Below, piece after piece: positions 37,371 to 48,655 of a stretch of DNA of 64,000 bases. The notes beneath the pieces were generated by a model. It was not told where the DNA came from. It saw only the letters and a list, made by a program, of their open reading frames with translations, and searched no databases. The stretch lies in the NCBI GenBank assembly GCA_964019165.1, contig OZ025281.1, forward strand, positions 12,087,888-12,151,887, written 5' to 3'. The position numbers and the translations under genes were made by a program. Origin of the DNA: Mastigias papua. Its lineage: Eukaryota; Cnidaria; Scyphozoa; Rhizostomeae; Mastigiidae. Every line of letters starts with the position of its first letter. Position 1 is the first letter of the stretch.

Positions 37371-39331
37371 AATCTATTGGAATTAGTGAGTACAGTAAAA
37401 ATTCGCATATAACAACCAAAACTCTTAAGAACCTGTACCTGACAATTTTCAACTCCCTATACACAAGATGGGACATTTTGACCTTGACTGGTTCAGCAAG
37501 AAAAGTGGGGTTTTCGCGCAAACGAAGAAGACCATTTTTCAATGCGTACTTAGCAGGAATAAATGTTTTATTATGAACTACCACCCAGACTTATTTATTC
37601 ATACATCTATTATAAGAAATATTTTAGCCCTGGGGTAAAACAGGGAGGCTCTTTTATTCGGGATTTTACTGTAGTCAAAGCAAGTCCTCAAAACTTTAGC
37701 TATTTTTGTCCCACATAGAACGATATTTGATATAGATATTGTAATCCTTTGCAATATTTAAGTCAGTCATGAGATAGCATGTAGATAGACTACTCAGAGG
37801 TTTCTTCGTAGAAAGCAATACATTTGCCGCGAGATGAATCTTAGATTTATTTTGAAATTAGAATTACTGTTTCTTATTAGGATACATGCTATTCTGATAT
37901 ACAGCACTATATAAGAGCAACTTCAAATATCGTGTGAAATATATGCTTTACCTTTGTACTACCTCTGTGAGTAATATAGATGTGAACACAACACTGTTTT
38001 TTGTTCAATTGTTGGATGATATCCATAAAGCAAATTGAAAGAATATTTTGACCATATCTGTCCAGCCACATAGAGTTTAGTTCACTAACTGGCCCTGAGA
38101 AGTATTAACAAAGAATTTTTAATACCTTTGAATGGTGTTGTTTTGGGGTATTTTAGATTTCTGGATTTCTCCGTACAAACTATGTACGTATATGTACAGC
38201 TTTTTGAGTTAACATGTTATCAGAGTGGCAAAATTACATAATTCGGATTTTCGGTGGAATGACGATTTTGGCAAAAACTTCAAAGTACCATAACTCAAGA
38301 ACGGCAATGATTGAGATCATTAAATTGTGACAGTTATTGTATCTCAGCAATCTGGACTCAAGGGGGCTCACGCTACAAATATGTGGCTTCCAGAATTTTA
38401 AAGTTTGTAATACGCCGGCGTATTTTAATAAGATAACAGAGGTGTTCTATGGAGTTAAGCATGCAAAGACAATAATGGCGTACACATTTCGAACTTTTGA
38501 CGCAGATCTGTGGCGTACAAGAGTCCCTGATTCCAGAGTGGCCACTGCAACCCAGCAATCAATGCTCGATGTTTGAACTACCTCAGCTATGTCGGGGAAT
38601 GTCATGCTTAAAAGTTTCCCTACAAAGCATGAAACACTCTTTGCCTGACTCCAAAGCCATAATATTGTATAATCTCCACTGGATAGGCAGCGGTGACAGG
38701 GTGTATTCCTTTTTTGTTTGCCTCGACTTTCCGGACTGCCCGGATTTTCTACGTATATGCATCGTGCTGGCACAGATAGTCTATGTGCACACTAGAGTCT
38801 CCGCGCCTTTATCGTTACAACTCTCAATGTTGTTACAGCGTTGCACTGGATATTACATCCCCACTCTATGGGATAGAGCATACAAAGTTAATAATACTCT
38901 TCGTGGTGTCAATTAGGAAGGGACGAGGTTCTTTCATATTTGCAAAAAGATCAAATTTCCAGAAGGTATAATAAATAAAGTCAATAAGGCATATTTTGAT
39001 AGCATTAGCAATTCCACTACTCTTTCCTCGGATTGTACATTATCTAATTGCATCTGCATTCTCTATTTTAAGCTACCCTACTTTGTCTTGTTCAATTTTC
39101 AACAGTGTCAGTTTTGAACAGTATCAATTTTGAACATTGTAATTTTAGTAAGTTCAGTTGTGAAGTATATTTCTCCATTTGTAGAGTTCCTAAATCCTTT
39201 ACTTACTGTTTGCAGGTGACAGCCAGGTTCAGATTGAATTTGTGGCCTTACATTTTGCTCATAGAAGTATCAATCACCGTTTTTACCTCCTGCCTTGAAT
39301 TCGTTGGAATAATCAATTTGCAACTTAAGCT
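37371..39331. other. Upstream region of the connexin-like gene
   Basis: No recognised gene. The longest frame (38497-38916 +, 139 codons) overlaps a 108-codon minus frame and has no known motif. A possible 3' splice site TGTTTGCAG lies at about 39,207-39,215, so a 5' untranslated exon may exist. Promoter elements cannot be assigned by eye. Confidence 0.35.
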
Positions 39332-40502
39332 ATGGCGGCATTGCCAATGCCTCCCATTGACTCCCAATTTTATAAGATGATGACGTATCCAAGTGTACTA
39401 CACTCCCTTATACAGTTGGTTGCATACAGTGTACTGATGAATGAACGATCGGACCTAGGGAAAAACATTTTGGATCATTTTACTTGCAGTGGACTGCCTA
39501 CTAAACATGAGAAGAATCAGTGCTTACATGCCTACAATTCCGGCCCAAATGCTTTGCAGAGTTGGATTGTTCTGGTAACTTTCCTTTGTCCATTGCCGGT
39601 CGTCCTTTCACAATATCCAATTATGTTAAAAAAGGTGCATGACTTGCAAAGAGGAAACTGTACCGTTCACGCCCATCAAGTGTACATGTTCCACGTTGTG
39701 CTTTGTATGCTATTTCATTTGTCAATGATATTAGCATTGATGATGTGCAATTTCGTATTTGACATCAATAAACTGACTGTAAATGGCAGCTTTATCTGTC
39801 GAACCGGGAATTCCTATATAAACTGTTTTGATCAAAGGGCAGAACAAAAATCAACGATAAATTACGTTTGTCTTGGGCTACAAGTATTACAACTGCTGTT
39901 GCTTTCCTTCAATGTGGTATCCTACTGTTGTGGATGGAAACCTTTTGATACGTGGACAGATAATGAGAAGCCGTGCAAGAAGTGCCACTACTTCTTAAGG
40001 AACTTTACGGTCATCGGAGGTATGTTTTCACTTTCTAGCTTTTGGTCAATTTTGTTTTTACAATGTATTCAGATCTATGGTATAATGAAAGGTTAGTTAT
40101 GGCAACAATTTCCATTCCTGCAGTCCTTTCAATTTACCTACTGTCAAAGCCAAATGTTTTAGGTTTTCTATTTAATTGTGGATTTTGCTTCTCAACTTTT
40201 TGGGATTTCTTGTATTGTATCATTATTCAAAATGCATGACACAATATAACTGCTGATCTGTCCGAGTGCCCTACGGTCCCTCGTAGTAACTGCATGACTT
40301 AAGTGTCACTGGTGAATCCCAGTCCTTCCAGTCTAATTTTGCTTCCTTATACTTAGAACTATTTACTTTCGTAGGTAGGAATGATTCTGTTGTTCTAGGT
40401 ACCCTTCTTTTAGTTCTATTCTCTACTTCATGTATTTCCTTTCAGAGAAAATCCTTAGAAAACTTGGACACGTGAATGAAAACATGTCAGGGCAATCCAC
40501 AG
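39332..40502 (+). CDS. Connexin-like gap-junction protein, partial
   Basis: Four hydrophobic segments (about 22-37, 78-99, 116-141, 176-200) give the connexin layout: cytoplasmic N-terminus, loop 1, short cytoplasmic loop with KKVHDLQR, and loop 2. Family hallmarks are ALQSWIVLVTFLCPLP at TM2, QVYMFHVVL at TM3 and CFDQRAEQKSTI after loop 2, where connexins have CFxSRPTEKTI. Loop 1 keeps C52 and C64, loop 2 C156 and C165; the middle cysteine of each loop is absent. Start: the ATG at 39,332 has an in-frame TAA one codon before it. The unspliced frame ends at 40,096. However, a GTATGT donor after 40,019 joins in phase to an exon at 40,446-40,502 (TTTCCTTTCAG before, GTAATC after), adding 19 open codons (KILRKLGHVNENMSGQS). 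More 3' exons are expected but not located. A pannexin/innexin-type protein is the main alternative. Confidence 0.72.
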
Positions 40503-41535
40503 GTAATCAAAGTCTAGTCTATTCTGGTATAGTTGTTTCTTTCTTATGGACTTCCAGCTACTGATTTATCGGTAAAACTCATTCTTTGCCTTATATATAT
40601 TTATGTATATTTGTATGTATTTTATAATTCAAAACAAAAACGCACAATTACAATGTACATTTGACGGCAGTGTAAAATGTACAGCAGGAAAAGAAAGGGG
40701 TCATCGTATTCCCACTGTGAGAGACACATACAATAAACCAGCATTTACATTAAAGTAATTTTAAATAAATAAGGTTAAATGAATTGAATTATAATTAATG
40801 AATTGAATCAATTATCACTAATGCCTTGGTCAAACCGATCAATCACCTGAACCATCATTACAACATTTTGACATTCAACATTTCGTCAAAAACTTGTTAA
40901 CAATACTTTAAGGGAAGGGCTGAATTATGTGGATTAGCGCTAAAGAGAACAGAGCAAAGGAATGGATCACTGCAACTTCAAATAAATATTCACTGAAAAC
41001 GCTCGGTTGTCTTGATGTACGATATTGAGGCATCGAGAATCATTCTATTTGGTGAGAGTATCCGAGCTACCAAATATAAGGAGACTGCATAGAGGTGTGG
41101 CCTTCATTGCATTAATTTCTAAGGCAAGGATTTCTGAGAGATGACCAAAGGGTTCCACGCACAATGAGTCAAGCTAAGGACAGTGCTGGAGGAAGTTCTG
41201 GTTATCCGTATTTTCAGCACCACAAGTAGACATAGGGGTTAAACATTAAAAATCATGCTGAAATCAATGATTATTTAATGCACTGAACTGGAAAGAACGT
41301 TTCGTTAAAAATCTAGCTCCATTAATGTCATGAATGCCAAGGCAGGCTTTCTTAACTGCCTTATGGTTGCAAGAAGTTTGCGTTTGAATTCAGCTATGCT
41401 TACAACATTTTTTATATGTTTTTGCTATGTAAATTCTATTGAAGTAGTGTATTTTGAAAATACGTATTTGAAAACCGTGCAGTTTGGCAAAAATTTTGAT
41501 TGCACGCACGTATTGTTCTAAGATCTTAGGTAACA
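40503..41535. other. Likely intron or 3' flank of connexin-like gene
   Basis: Follows the GTAATC donor at 40,503. A CTTCCAG acceptor at about 40,551-40,557 in the right phase would open a frame of about 33 codons, but it is Tyr/Ile-rich and unconvincing. No other coding signal; the rest is AT-rich. Confidence 0.35.
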
Positions 41536-42219
41536 TTAGAGAGTTTCCAATCAACGACGGGAACAGCGTTTAGAACGTCAAGGGCCTGGAACTAGCAAGA
41601 TTACGCAACTTGGCATACCCTCGTGTTTGTTGCGTGTTGGGTTTTAAAACTCATCTTGCAAATTTTGACGTCCTCGTTGGAACGGTGAAGTTAACAAGGT
41701 AATATTCACTCTATTTTTGGCTTGATTGTTTCTTTTAAAGCTTTATCGGTTAAAACCAACTTCGTTTTACCTCATCATCATATAAACAGTAAAAGAACTT
41801 ACGTTATTTTCGCATTTCAGTGTTGTATTGTGAAGGGAAGAAAATGGCCTCAAATTCAATGGATTGTCAGACAGTGTTCGTAGTGTTTATTCTCTTAGAG
41901 GACTATACATATAGCTATTTAACTTTAGCCAATTAAGTAGATGTTATGGTAGTCAATGCTTTTATATCTATAAGACATAGTATGGCGTTTTAAGCAATTG
42001 TCTATGGAGGAGGGATAATATCACTGGTTGACTAAATGTTAACTTAATAAATATAAATTTGCTATGCTTTCTTTATAGTAATTGGTAGGTGTGCAATGTA
42101 CCATTTATATATATTTATATATACAGTCATATATTCATAGTATTACAAGCTTTGTAAGCACTATTGGTATCATATGCTTTTCCCTCTGTGTTGGCTATGT
42201 GCTAAATGAAAACCTTTTC

Positions 42220-43010
42220 CAAAGGTGCAAAATGACATGGACCAAGCAACATGACATTATGTTGTGTAGGGAGATCCTGCTGGTACAGCCCTTCCGCTTC
42301 AAGCATGGGACAAGAGATAGGGGACGCTGTTGGGAGAAAATTGCCCAAAACTTGAATTATGTAGAGCGCCCACACTTCCTTGTTGATATGAGAGGAGTGA
42401 GGGATCGCTTTACAAAACTAGAAAAGAATTTTAGGAAAAAAAGGCAAGTGAAGAGAGAGCTAGTGGCATTTGCCCTGATGAGCCAGATGAGCTGGACCAG
42501 GCCCTTGAAGAAATAGTACAGCTCATGAATGAGGAGCTATGGGAAGCTGGAGAAAGGATAAAGGAGTTAGAAAGAGAAAATACCACTGCAGCATCAGTTA
42601 GGAAGAGAGCAATGGAGAGACTAGCAGAGACAAGGGCAGGAGAGGGTGTGGATAGAGAGGGTAGGAAAAGAAGGTGTGGAACAGAAGCAATAGAGTACTT
42701 AAAGGAAAGAAAAGAGCATGATGATAAGCTGAAAGAGGAGGAAATTGAGTTTAGGAATAGGGAGATCAATTTGAGGTAAATGAGGGGAGAAGCAGAAAGA
42801 AAAATGAAAGAAAGAGAGCAGAATATGAAAGAGAGAGAGAGGGCTATGTATATGAGAGAGAGAGAATTGGAGGCCAGGTTGAAAAGAGAGGATGGTTTAA
42901 TTTTTCTCTTGAAGCAGCAACTGCATCAGCCACAGGCTATTTTGGAGGAGGTACAGCAGCAAAACAAACTACTCCTGTCCCTATACCAAAAAAGCCTTGA
43001 AAAGAAGTAA
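42220..43010 (+). pseudogene. Harbinger MYB/SANT-like protein, broken
   Basis: Starts MTWTKQHDIMLCREILLVQP at about 42,232 and continues through RGRCWEKIAQNLNYVERPHF and VRDRFTKLEKNFRKK. This is the trihelix (MYB/SANT) region that helps bring the transposase to the ends and the nucleus. A frameshift at the A7 run near 42,434 moves the frame. The second part (from ICPDEPDELDQALEEI) continues to a long Arg/Glu-rich coiled coil, with one in-frame TAA at 42,777-42,779, and ends at 43,010 with QQNKLLLSLYQKSLEKK. Without those two lesions the protein would be close to 260 residues. Confidence 0.75.
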
Positions 43011-43650
43011 AGGGTAGGCTGTTACGAATTGTTTACCTCCTCATTTTTAGACCAAATTCTCTTTTATTGTTCACACATTCCCAACCTTCAATATCAACAT
43101 ATCTGAAATATTAGTCACTACCATATGACACTTTTCCTTTTGAAATGAAGTTCCTCTGTTAAAATTGAATAGGAAATATAAAATGTCTTCTTTTCATGTT
43201 GCTGCATTTTGCTGGGTTCTGTGTTTTGTATAATGCAGTTTGAAACATGTTTTTGCTCCTCATTTGTTGTTTTTTACCGTTGAGCACTGAATCTGCCAGA
43301 TAATGATACTATAATATTGATAATAATAATAGTAACTCCACATCTTTAATATGGTAGCTTATTAATTAGTGCTGATTTATAACATGCTATCCAATTATAG
43401 AAGGAATACTCTTGCTTAAATCTATTAGAGAGATGACTTACCACAATAATCAAACAATGCATGAGTACATGGAGACCATATACTTATTAAAATTTAGCCA
43501 GTATACTAATATATATCATGTGTAAATTGGAGAGAAGCAACTTAAGTAGCTTTGGTAGCTTTTGAAAAAGCTGTTTGAAGAGCTTCTACACAACTGCCTA
43601 GACAGACTTCCAAAAAAGCTGCTTTGGCACCTTAAAAGCTGTCTTTGCTG

Positions 43651-44712
43651 TTACCTGAAGTAGTCTTCCAGTTCTGGTGGCTGCACGTCAAAGAAGGCTG
43701 ACGTATGATTGCCATACAAGCAAGTAAGGACATTTTGCAGTAGGGTACAAACAACATAAATCTTTACAACAGCACTGAGGCCAACTTTTAGACCCTTTCT
43801 AAAGTCTGTAAACTTAAAATAATTTATGATGTCTCCAAAGACCCACTCTACAGAAACACGGACCTTACTCATAGACTGATTAAAGGCTTGCTCTTCATCA
43901 GTAAGGTTAGGTCTTCTTGCAAATGGGTCATTGGAGATGAATTCTATGAAGATACGCAGGGTCCCCATAGATGCACAAAGGCTGGCCATCAGGAGAGAAA
44001 GAGTGCTGAGCTAACTGGTTCAACAGTCCTGGCATTGCAAGTATGCCACTGTCATGCTTTCTTCCTTCAGTTGGGCCATATAGGTTTGCAATAATTCCAT
44101 TGGGTGTGACAACTGACTGGAACTTTATGGCATGCACCCTTTTGTGACCATTCTAAAAAAGCCTTTGATGCTGCTTAGGCCTACAAATTGATCTCACTGT
44201 ACCATCAATAAAGCCCCAGCAGTTGTCTAAAGCAGCACCCTTAATGGCATTTGCAAAAAAACTTTAAACACTGACGTGACAGCCACGGTTGATCTAGATT
44301 AGTGAGGAGGTAGCCAAATCTGTCGTTCATATGATCTACTACAAGATTTGCATAATTGGGATACAGGCCTTCCAAAGCGAGGGATGAGCTCTGCATACCG
44401 GCAAGGATAGGCAAATCTCTTTAAAGCGATACATAGGATTTCGTCAGTGTCTACCACCACACCATTCTCACACCGGAAGACTTCAGGAAACTGCAAAGCC
44501 GCTGCAAGCCTAAAAATGTCACCTTTTTAAAATCTGAAGTCAACTTCACACTCGTCTTCACCCATCTCAAAAATGTTGAATCTATCATATTTGAAATAGG
44601 GAAGACCAGTGTACAAATTGTGCTTTCTATCACCAACTAAAAGCAGAAGCTCTTCATCGTCAATGTCGCCGCGATCATGCAATAGGTACAGTATACCATC
44701 CATGTTTCAAAG
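43651..44712 (-). pseudogene. Harbinger (HARBI1-like) DDE transposase, broken
   Basis: The minus strand reads MDGILYLLHDRGDIDDEELL from about 44,702. After an in-frame stop near 44,527 come VFRCENGVVVDTDEILCIAL and RFAYPCRYAELIPRFGRPV (helix-turn-helix part), then CWGFIDGTVRSICRPKQHQR (first catalytic D). After another stop comes FQSVVTPNGIIANLYGPTEG followed by RKHDSG (second D) and the final segment with VRVSVEWVFGDI (terminal E). The order and motifs are those of PIF/Harbinger transposases related to HARBI1. At least three lesions (stops and frameshifts) prevent expression. The C-terminus ends PPELEDYFR at 43,651. Confidence 0.85.
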
Positions 44713-44766
44713 GCTTATAAAATGGCGCCAACTTCTCGTTCCCTTTGTCAATCGGAATCACAATTA

Positions 44767-45111
44767 CTACCTTTTAGGACGGTAGGACGGTGGCACTAGT
44801 TCCAGGCCCCACGTACGTCTTCCGTCGTCGATCGGAAACTCTCTATTACTTTCGTCTGGACTTTCAGCAAGCAAGTAGTAAGGAGACTGTGTTCTCTTCA
44901 GGTTTAGAATGTGACACATTCGTCGATACCAGCGTCTCTGGTACAAGGTTTTCCAACCTAGCTCCTCATACAATCTTTGTATACTCTTCCATATCCATAC
45001 TCTAGTGACTGCTAGAGCAGCTGAGTATTGAATTTGCTCAAGTTTTTGTATGAAAGTTGACGTCATATCAGGGTCACATGTGTTACTATAAAGAAACCTA
45101 ATATCTATCAA
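44767..45111 (-). pseudogene. Non-LTR reverse transcriptase, C-terminal remnant
   Basis: A 114-codon frame with LEQIQYSAALAVTRVWIWKS, LYEELGWKTLYQRRWYRR and a closing YRPKR, the thumb/C-terminal region that follows the RT core in LINE-type elements. The catalytic domain is missing: the sequence upstream (above 45,111) has no RT motif. It abuts the right end of the Harbinger element. 5' truncation is typical of LINE insertions, but here only a short internal piece remains. Confidence 0.65.
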
Positions 45112-45399
45112 TTAAGATATCGAATGAATGACATGTGTGAATGCAGACATGCAGACTTTGCACATTCGCCATGTTGTCATTTTGTTTTTCACCTGTCATT
45201 TTCAGATTCTTTAGGGAGGGGGCCCTCAATGTAAATTACAGTAGTAACTTGAGAAATAAATTGAAATCCTACATACAAATATTAATTGTAAATACAAAGG
45301 TAAAACTTTAAGCATGACAAAAAATATTGAATATAAAACTTGCAGGCTTTAATACAATAAAAATTAAGATATAATCTTTCTCTGTATGCGACTTAAATA

Positions 45400-46280
45400 T
45401 ACTGTTTAAAAGTGCTGAAGGAGGCTGCTTGCTTACATTTCGCTGAGAGGCTCTTCCAAATGTTCGCCTCTAACAGAAAAAGATTCCTTTCTGTTTGTTT
45501 CCCTTTTCTTCGGCATCCCAAGATCTGTTTATGTGTTGAGCAGACAATGTCAAGCACTTTGTGATTTTTTCTTAGACAAACTGCTTAAAAACGTAGGTGC
45601 AAGGTCATTTAGGCTCTTGAAGAATGTTTTTGGATTCAATATCGACTCGTTCATTAATAGTTTTCTACCCAAGTATTTCTGGAAATGTCGCAACTACTGT
45701 TAGTTATAATTCTAGCAGCCCTGGTTGGTAGCTTTTCCAAAGGATTAATCTCTGTTGTACCTATACGTCCCCATACAGAACAGCAGAGTCCGAAATGCGA
45801 CTCTACAACTCTAGTGTAAAAGCTCATTAAGACTAAGAAAAGTAAACTTTTAAAGCACATTTTAGGAGACCCAACCCTCTGGAAATCATAGACGAAAAAG
45901 CCCAGATCTGATCTTTCCAGTCAAGACTGTTGTCTACCTGAGCTCCAAAGTAGTTAGATTTGCTCACAACTCTAGCTCTGTTCCACTAACTTTTCTTTTT
46001 AACTCTGGTTCGATCTCTCAAGAGTGTTCCTTTTAACTTTGGTACACACCAATATTGAGTGAGTTTTAGCTACATTCAAGGACAACGCTCAAAGTGCAAA
46101 AGATCTTCATTTGTGGTCTTACTCTAGCCGGGATAAATCCGTGGATTTGAAGCACAGACTAGTGTTATCAGCATTCATAGAAGTGGTAGAAGATTTTACT
46201 GCTCTTGGTAGATCAGTCATATGCACAAGAAATAGGAGTGGACCTACTGTCTGAATATGTTAGGAAACAATATAATGCAA
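45400..46280 (-). pseudogene. Non-LTR reverse transcriptase remnant
   Basis: Reading down the minus strand, the polymerase box region appears as MNADNTSLCFKSTDLSRLE at about 46,195-46,130 (where a functional enzyme has a YADD-type motif). It is followed by LSLNVAKTHSILVCTKVKRN. Lower down, 45,860-45,654, comes VESHFGLCCSVWGRIGTTEI and LPTRAARIITNSS. Stops and frameshifts separate the pieces, and the second catalytic Asp is altered to Asn (ADN). This is a jockey/CR1/L2-type LINE by general pattern; the exact clade is not determined. Confidence 0.65.
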
Positions 46281-46750
46281 GTTGTATGGTAGTCCTACTC
46301 AGCTATAGTAAACCAGTATCGTAGATTACGAATTTGTAAATGTTTCTTCGATATGTAGTACCGTTCTCATACCTATGATGTTGTAGATATGAAAACTGGA
46401 TGTTTGTACATATGCCATTCTTCTGACACGGAAATAACACACTTTGTCGTAAGGTCAGCAAGTTCCTATCAAACCAACAGTTTTACATGTTTATACTCTC
46501 TGGCAGAATTTCGGTGAACACATCTGTTAATGTTACTTTTTGTTGGATATGTAGAATGTAAGGAGTTTATATGGAAAAAGATCTAAGCCATTGTTTGACT
46601 AAACCTTCTGAATGGTTTAATGTCCACTTGGAGCCTCACGGCACTAATTTCATTTGCAGTCATATGAGTACTCTATCACAGTGTGATAGAAAGCCATCCC
46701 TTGCTTTTAAACTGCCAGATTTTTGATATACGAATTACAGTAAACTCGCG

Positions 46751-47570
46751 ATGGCATGTAACGAAGAGAATACTACTGTAGATAGTAGTGCGGACAATGA
46801 GGTGATGGAAAGAAGCAGTAAAAGAAAATCATACCTCATAGCGTATAGCCAAGCAGATATTGATGTGCTTGATAGGCAAGGCTTTGCCGATGCAGTTATC
46901 TCTGCGTCTAAAAGTCAGACGAGTTCAGAAATTAAACAGTGGTGCTGTTGCTTGGAACACCACAAGAATGGTTCAGCACATTACCTTATGGCTTTTTTGT
47001 TAGACAAAGCCTCGCTGTAGAGTCGGGTACGACACTATATGCAAAATAGTTTTGGCATCACAGTGCACTTCTCTAGCCATGGAGGTTATTATAGTGCCTA
47101 TCAGTATGTAGTTAAGAAAGATGATAGTGTCTTGTACTGCTATGGGCTCCCAGAATGAATTGTGAAGCCAAGAATTCAAGCTGCATCTAGTGCCAGGGTT
47201 GCAAAGAGAGGAAAAAATCGCAAAAAGCTCTCAAAAATAGAGGTAGCAAAAAGGAAATTAAAAACTAGAATAGAGCTATTGCAACACGCAAATGTCTTAA
47301 GGAAGAGAGGTAATGGAACTTTGTATCAATTTTGTATTGAACGATCGACGAAGACTTTAGTTGATTTCTCGGTACTGTGTAGGATGCAGAAAATGCCGAT
47401 AAAATGTTGAAGCGGAAGGCAATAGATAGAATGGAAATTCTTCAGAAGCATTGGAGAGCCCTTATGAGTGTGATAGGGAGTGGATTCAAAGTGTCCTTAG
47501 CGTTTTGGAACGGAACAATATAGATCATGACGGGTTTTGTTCGCTGTGAAGGAGCTTTTGCAAAAGTAAC
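46751..47570 (+). pseudogene. Rep-like replication-gene remnant (uncertain)
   Basis: One frame runs from ATG 46,751 to 47,410 with only two interruptions, TAG at 47,018 and TGA at 47,156. It contains SYLIAYSQADIDVL, a Cys-rich QWCCCLEHHKNGSAHYLMAF segment and VHFSSHGGYYSAYQYV, then a basic region and FCIERSTKTLVDF. More pieces continue to about 47,570 (WIQSVLSVLERNNIDHDGF). The order (a histidine-containing HxH-like HYLMAF block early, a YxxxxYV-like block next) resembles HUH-type replication initiators, and related frames are common in marine-invertebrate genomes beside a helicase domain. No helicase walker motif remains here; it probably lay beyond 47,570. It may be an old virus- or transposon-derived sequence. 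Described only as a broken remnant. Confidence 0.4.
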
Positions 47571-47582
47571 GATAAAGCCTTG

Positions 47583-48655
47583 TTAGGTTAAGTTAGATCG
47601 AAGCTTGTCAGTGTGGTTCTGGCGTGCAGCCTTTAGAACTTGCTTGGTGTTTCGGTATGCATTATATTGTATGTTCATACCGAAGCTAGTATTTGTCCAG
47701 AGGGATTTTATTGCATCGTTTAATGATGATTTCAGGGTAGACCGTAGGACAGTTTGACATTGTTGGAATGTGACAGAAGGAAGAAGGAGATTCAAGCCAA
47801 ATTGGTTTCGAGGAAGACTAATGCCGCTGAGGGTGGCGCTAATTGGAAGATCCAACCATTGCCTAATGGATCTTATCACTACATTATCAAGATTTTCAAT
47901 GACCCAAGTCTTGGAAAGATCAGCAACAGTTAGATGCCAGGATAGCTTAGAAAGGACGTAGCGGTGATAGAGGAGAAGCCTGTTTTTGGGAAGGACGCGT
48001 AGCGAGTCGATTTGTTTCAGCATGTCAAGAAGAGGTGATTCAAGATGGATTTTGTGTTTATCATTGTTCATTTCAGAATTGAAGTAGCGGCCAAGATGTT
48101 TAAAAGATTCGCCATTTTCAGCAACTGGCAAAAGTTTAGCATTGATAAAGAGTTTAGGCTGAATTTGTGGAGAGCGGGAGGAAAATTTATTAATTCCAAA
48201 AGTGACACATTTATCAACTCTTATAATCATATCCGCCCATTGGCACCATTTGGTGAAACAGTTTAAAAGGAGCTGATTTTCACGTTCGTCAGTTGTAACG
48301 ACCGCTGCTTTATCTGCAAATTGGAACCAGTGGATAGGCTTAATGAGACGATCAGTTGCAACATGAGTAGAGAAACCGAGTTGTTTGTACTTCTCTTGCT
48401 TGATAAATTGAATAAATGTATTGAAGCACATGTTGAAAAGCAGGGGGCTGAGGCAGTCCCCTTGAAGGACACCTCGGCCAACTGGAAAAGCAGCGGAGAT
48501 AAAGTTGTCGGTGATGATGGAAGTCTGAAAGTGGTCGTAAAGATTAGATATTTTAAGCTTGTATAGTCTATGGTACATGACGATAATTAAGAACCGCTTT
48601 GATGAGATTGTGGTGTACTTCTCCAAAAGCATTTTTCAGGTCTAAGAGAGTTATA
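47583..48655 (-). pseudogene. Non-LTR reverse transcriptase with FADK
   Basis: A 349-codon frame plus a short out-of-frame start (LLDLKNAFGEVHHN at about 48,650-48,604, RT motif A). It holds VLQGDCLSPLLFNMCFNTFI (motif B) and WFQFADKAAVVTTDERENQL (motif C). The polymerase motif C is normally F/YADD; here the second Asp is Lys, so the enzyme would be inactive. Then come RVDKCVTFGINK and a long C-terminal part with the thumb and WLDLPISATLSGISLPRNQF. The frame is open to the stop at 47,583, unlike the more decayed neighbours. The LKNAFGEVHHN form of motif A differs from the other RT fragments here, so it is from another clade. Confidence 0.75.

Larger units (their letters stand above)
41539..44763. 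mobile_element. PIF/Harbinger element with TTA duplication
   Basis: 3,225 bp bounded by TTA on both sides (41,536-41,538 and 44,764-44,766), the 3-bp target typical of PIF/Harbinger. The terminal repeats are imperfect: GAGAGTTTCCAATCAACGAC on the left, and on the right, inverted, TTGTGATTCCGATTGACAAA; both continue to GGGAAC. Inside are the two genes known for this superfamily, a MYB/SANT-like gene on + and a transposase on -, convergent. Both are broken, so this copy is inactive. Confidence 0.72.

Noticed and set aside
37358..37584. Mirror-image frames of about 70 codons on both strands
   Set aside because: Opposite-strand shadows of each other with no recognisable domain.
39105..39380. Upstream frame of 91 codons as N-terminus of the connexin-like protein
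   Set aside because: It is in a different frame and an in-frame stop directly precedes ATG 39,332; a hydrophobic stretch alone is not enough.
40042..40239. 65-codon frame after the connexin-like exon
   Set aside because: It falls in the predicted intron and is an out-of-frame reading of its AT-rich sequence.
43021..43650. Separate gene between the two Harbinger genes
   Set aside because: No open frame or motif; it is the intergenic part of the element between convergent genes.
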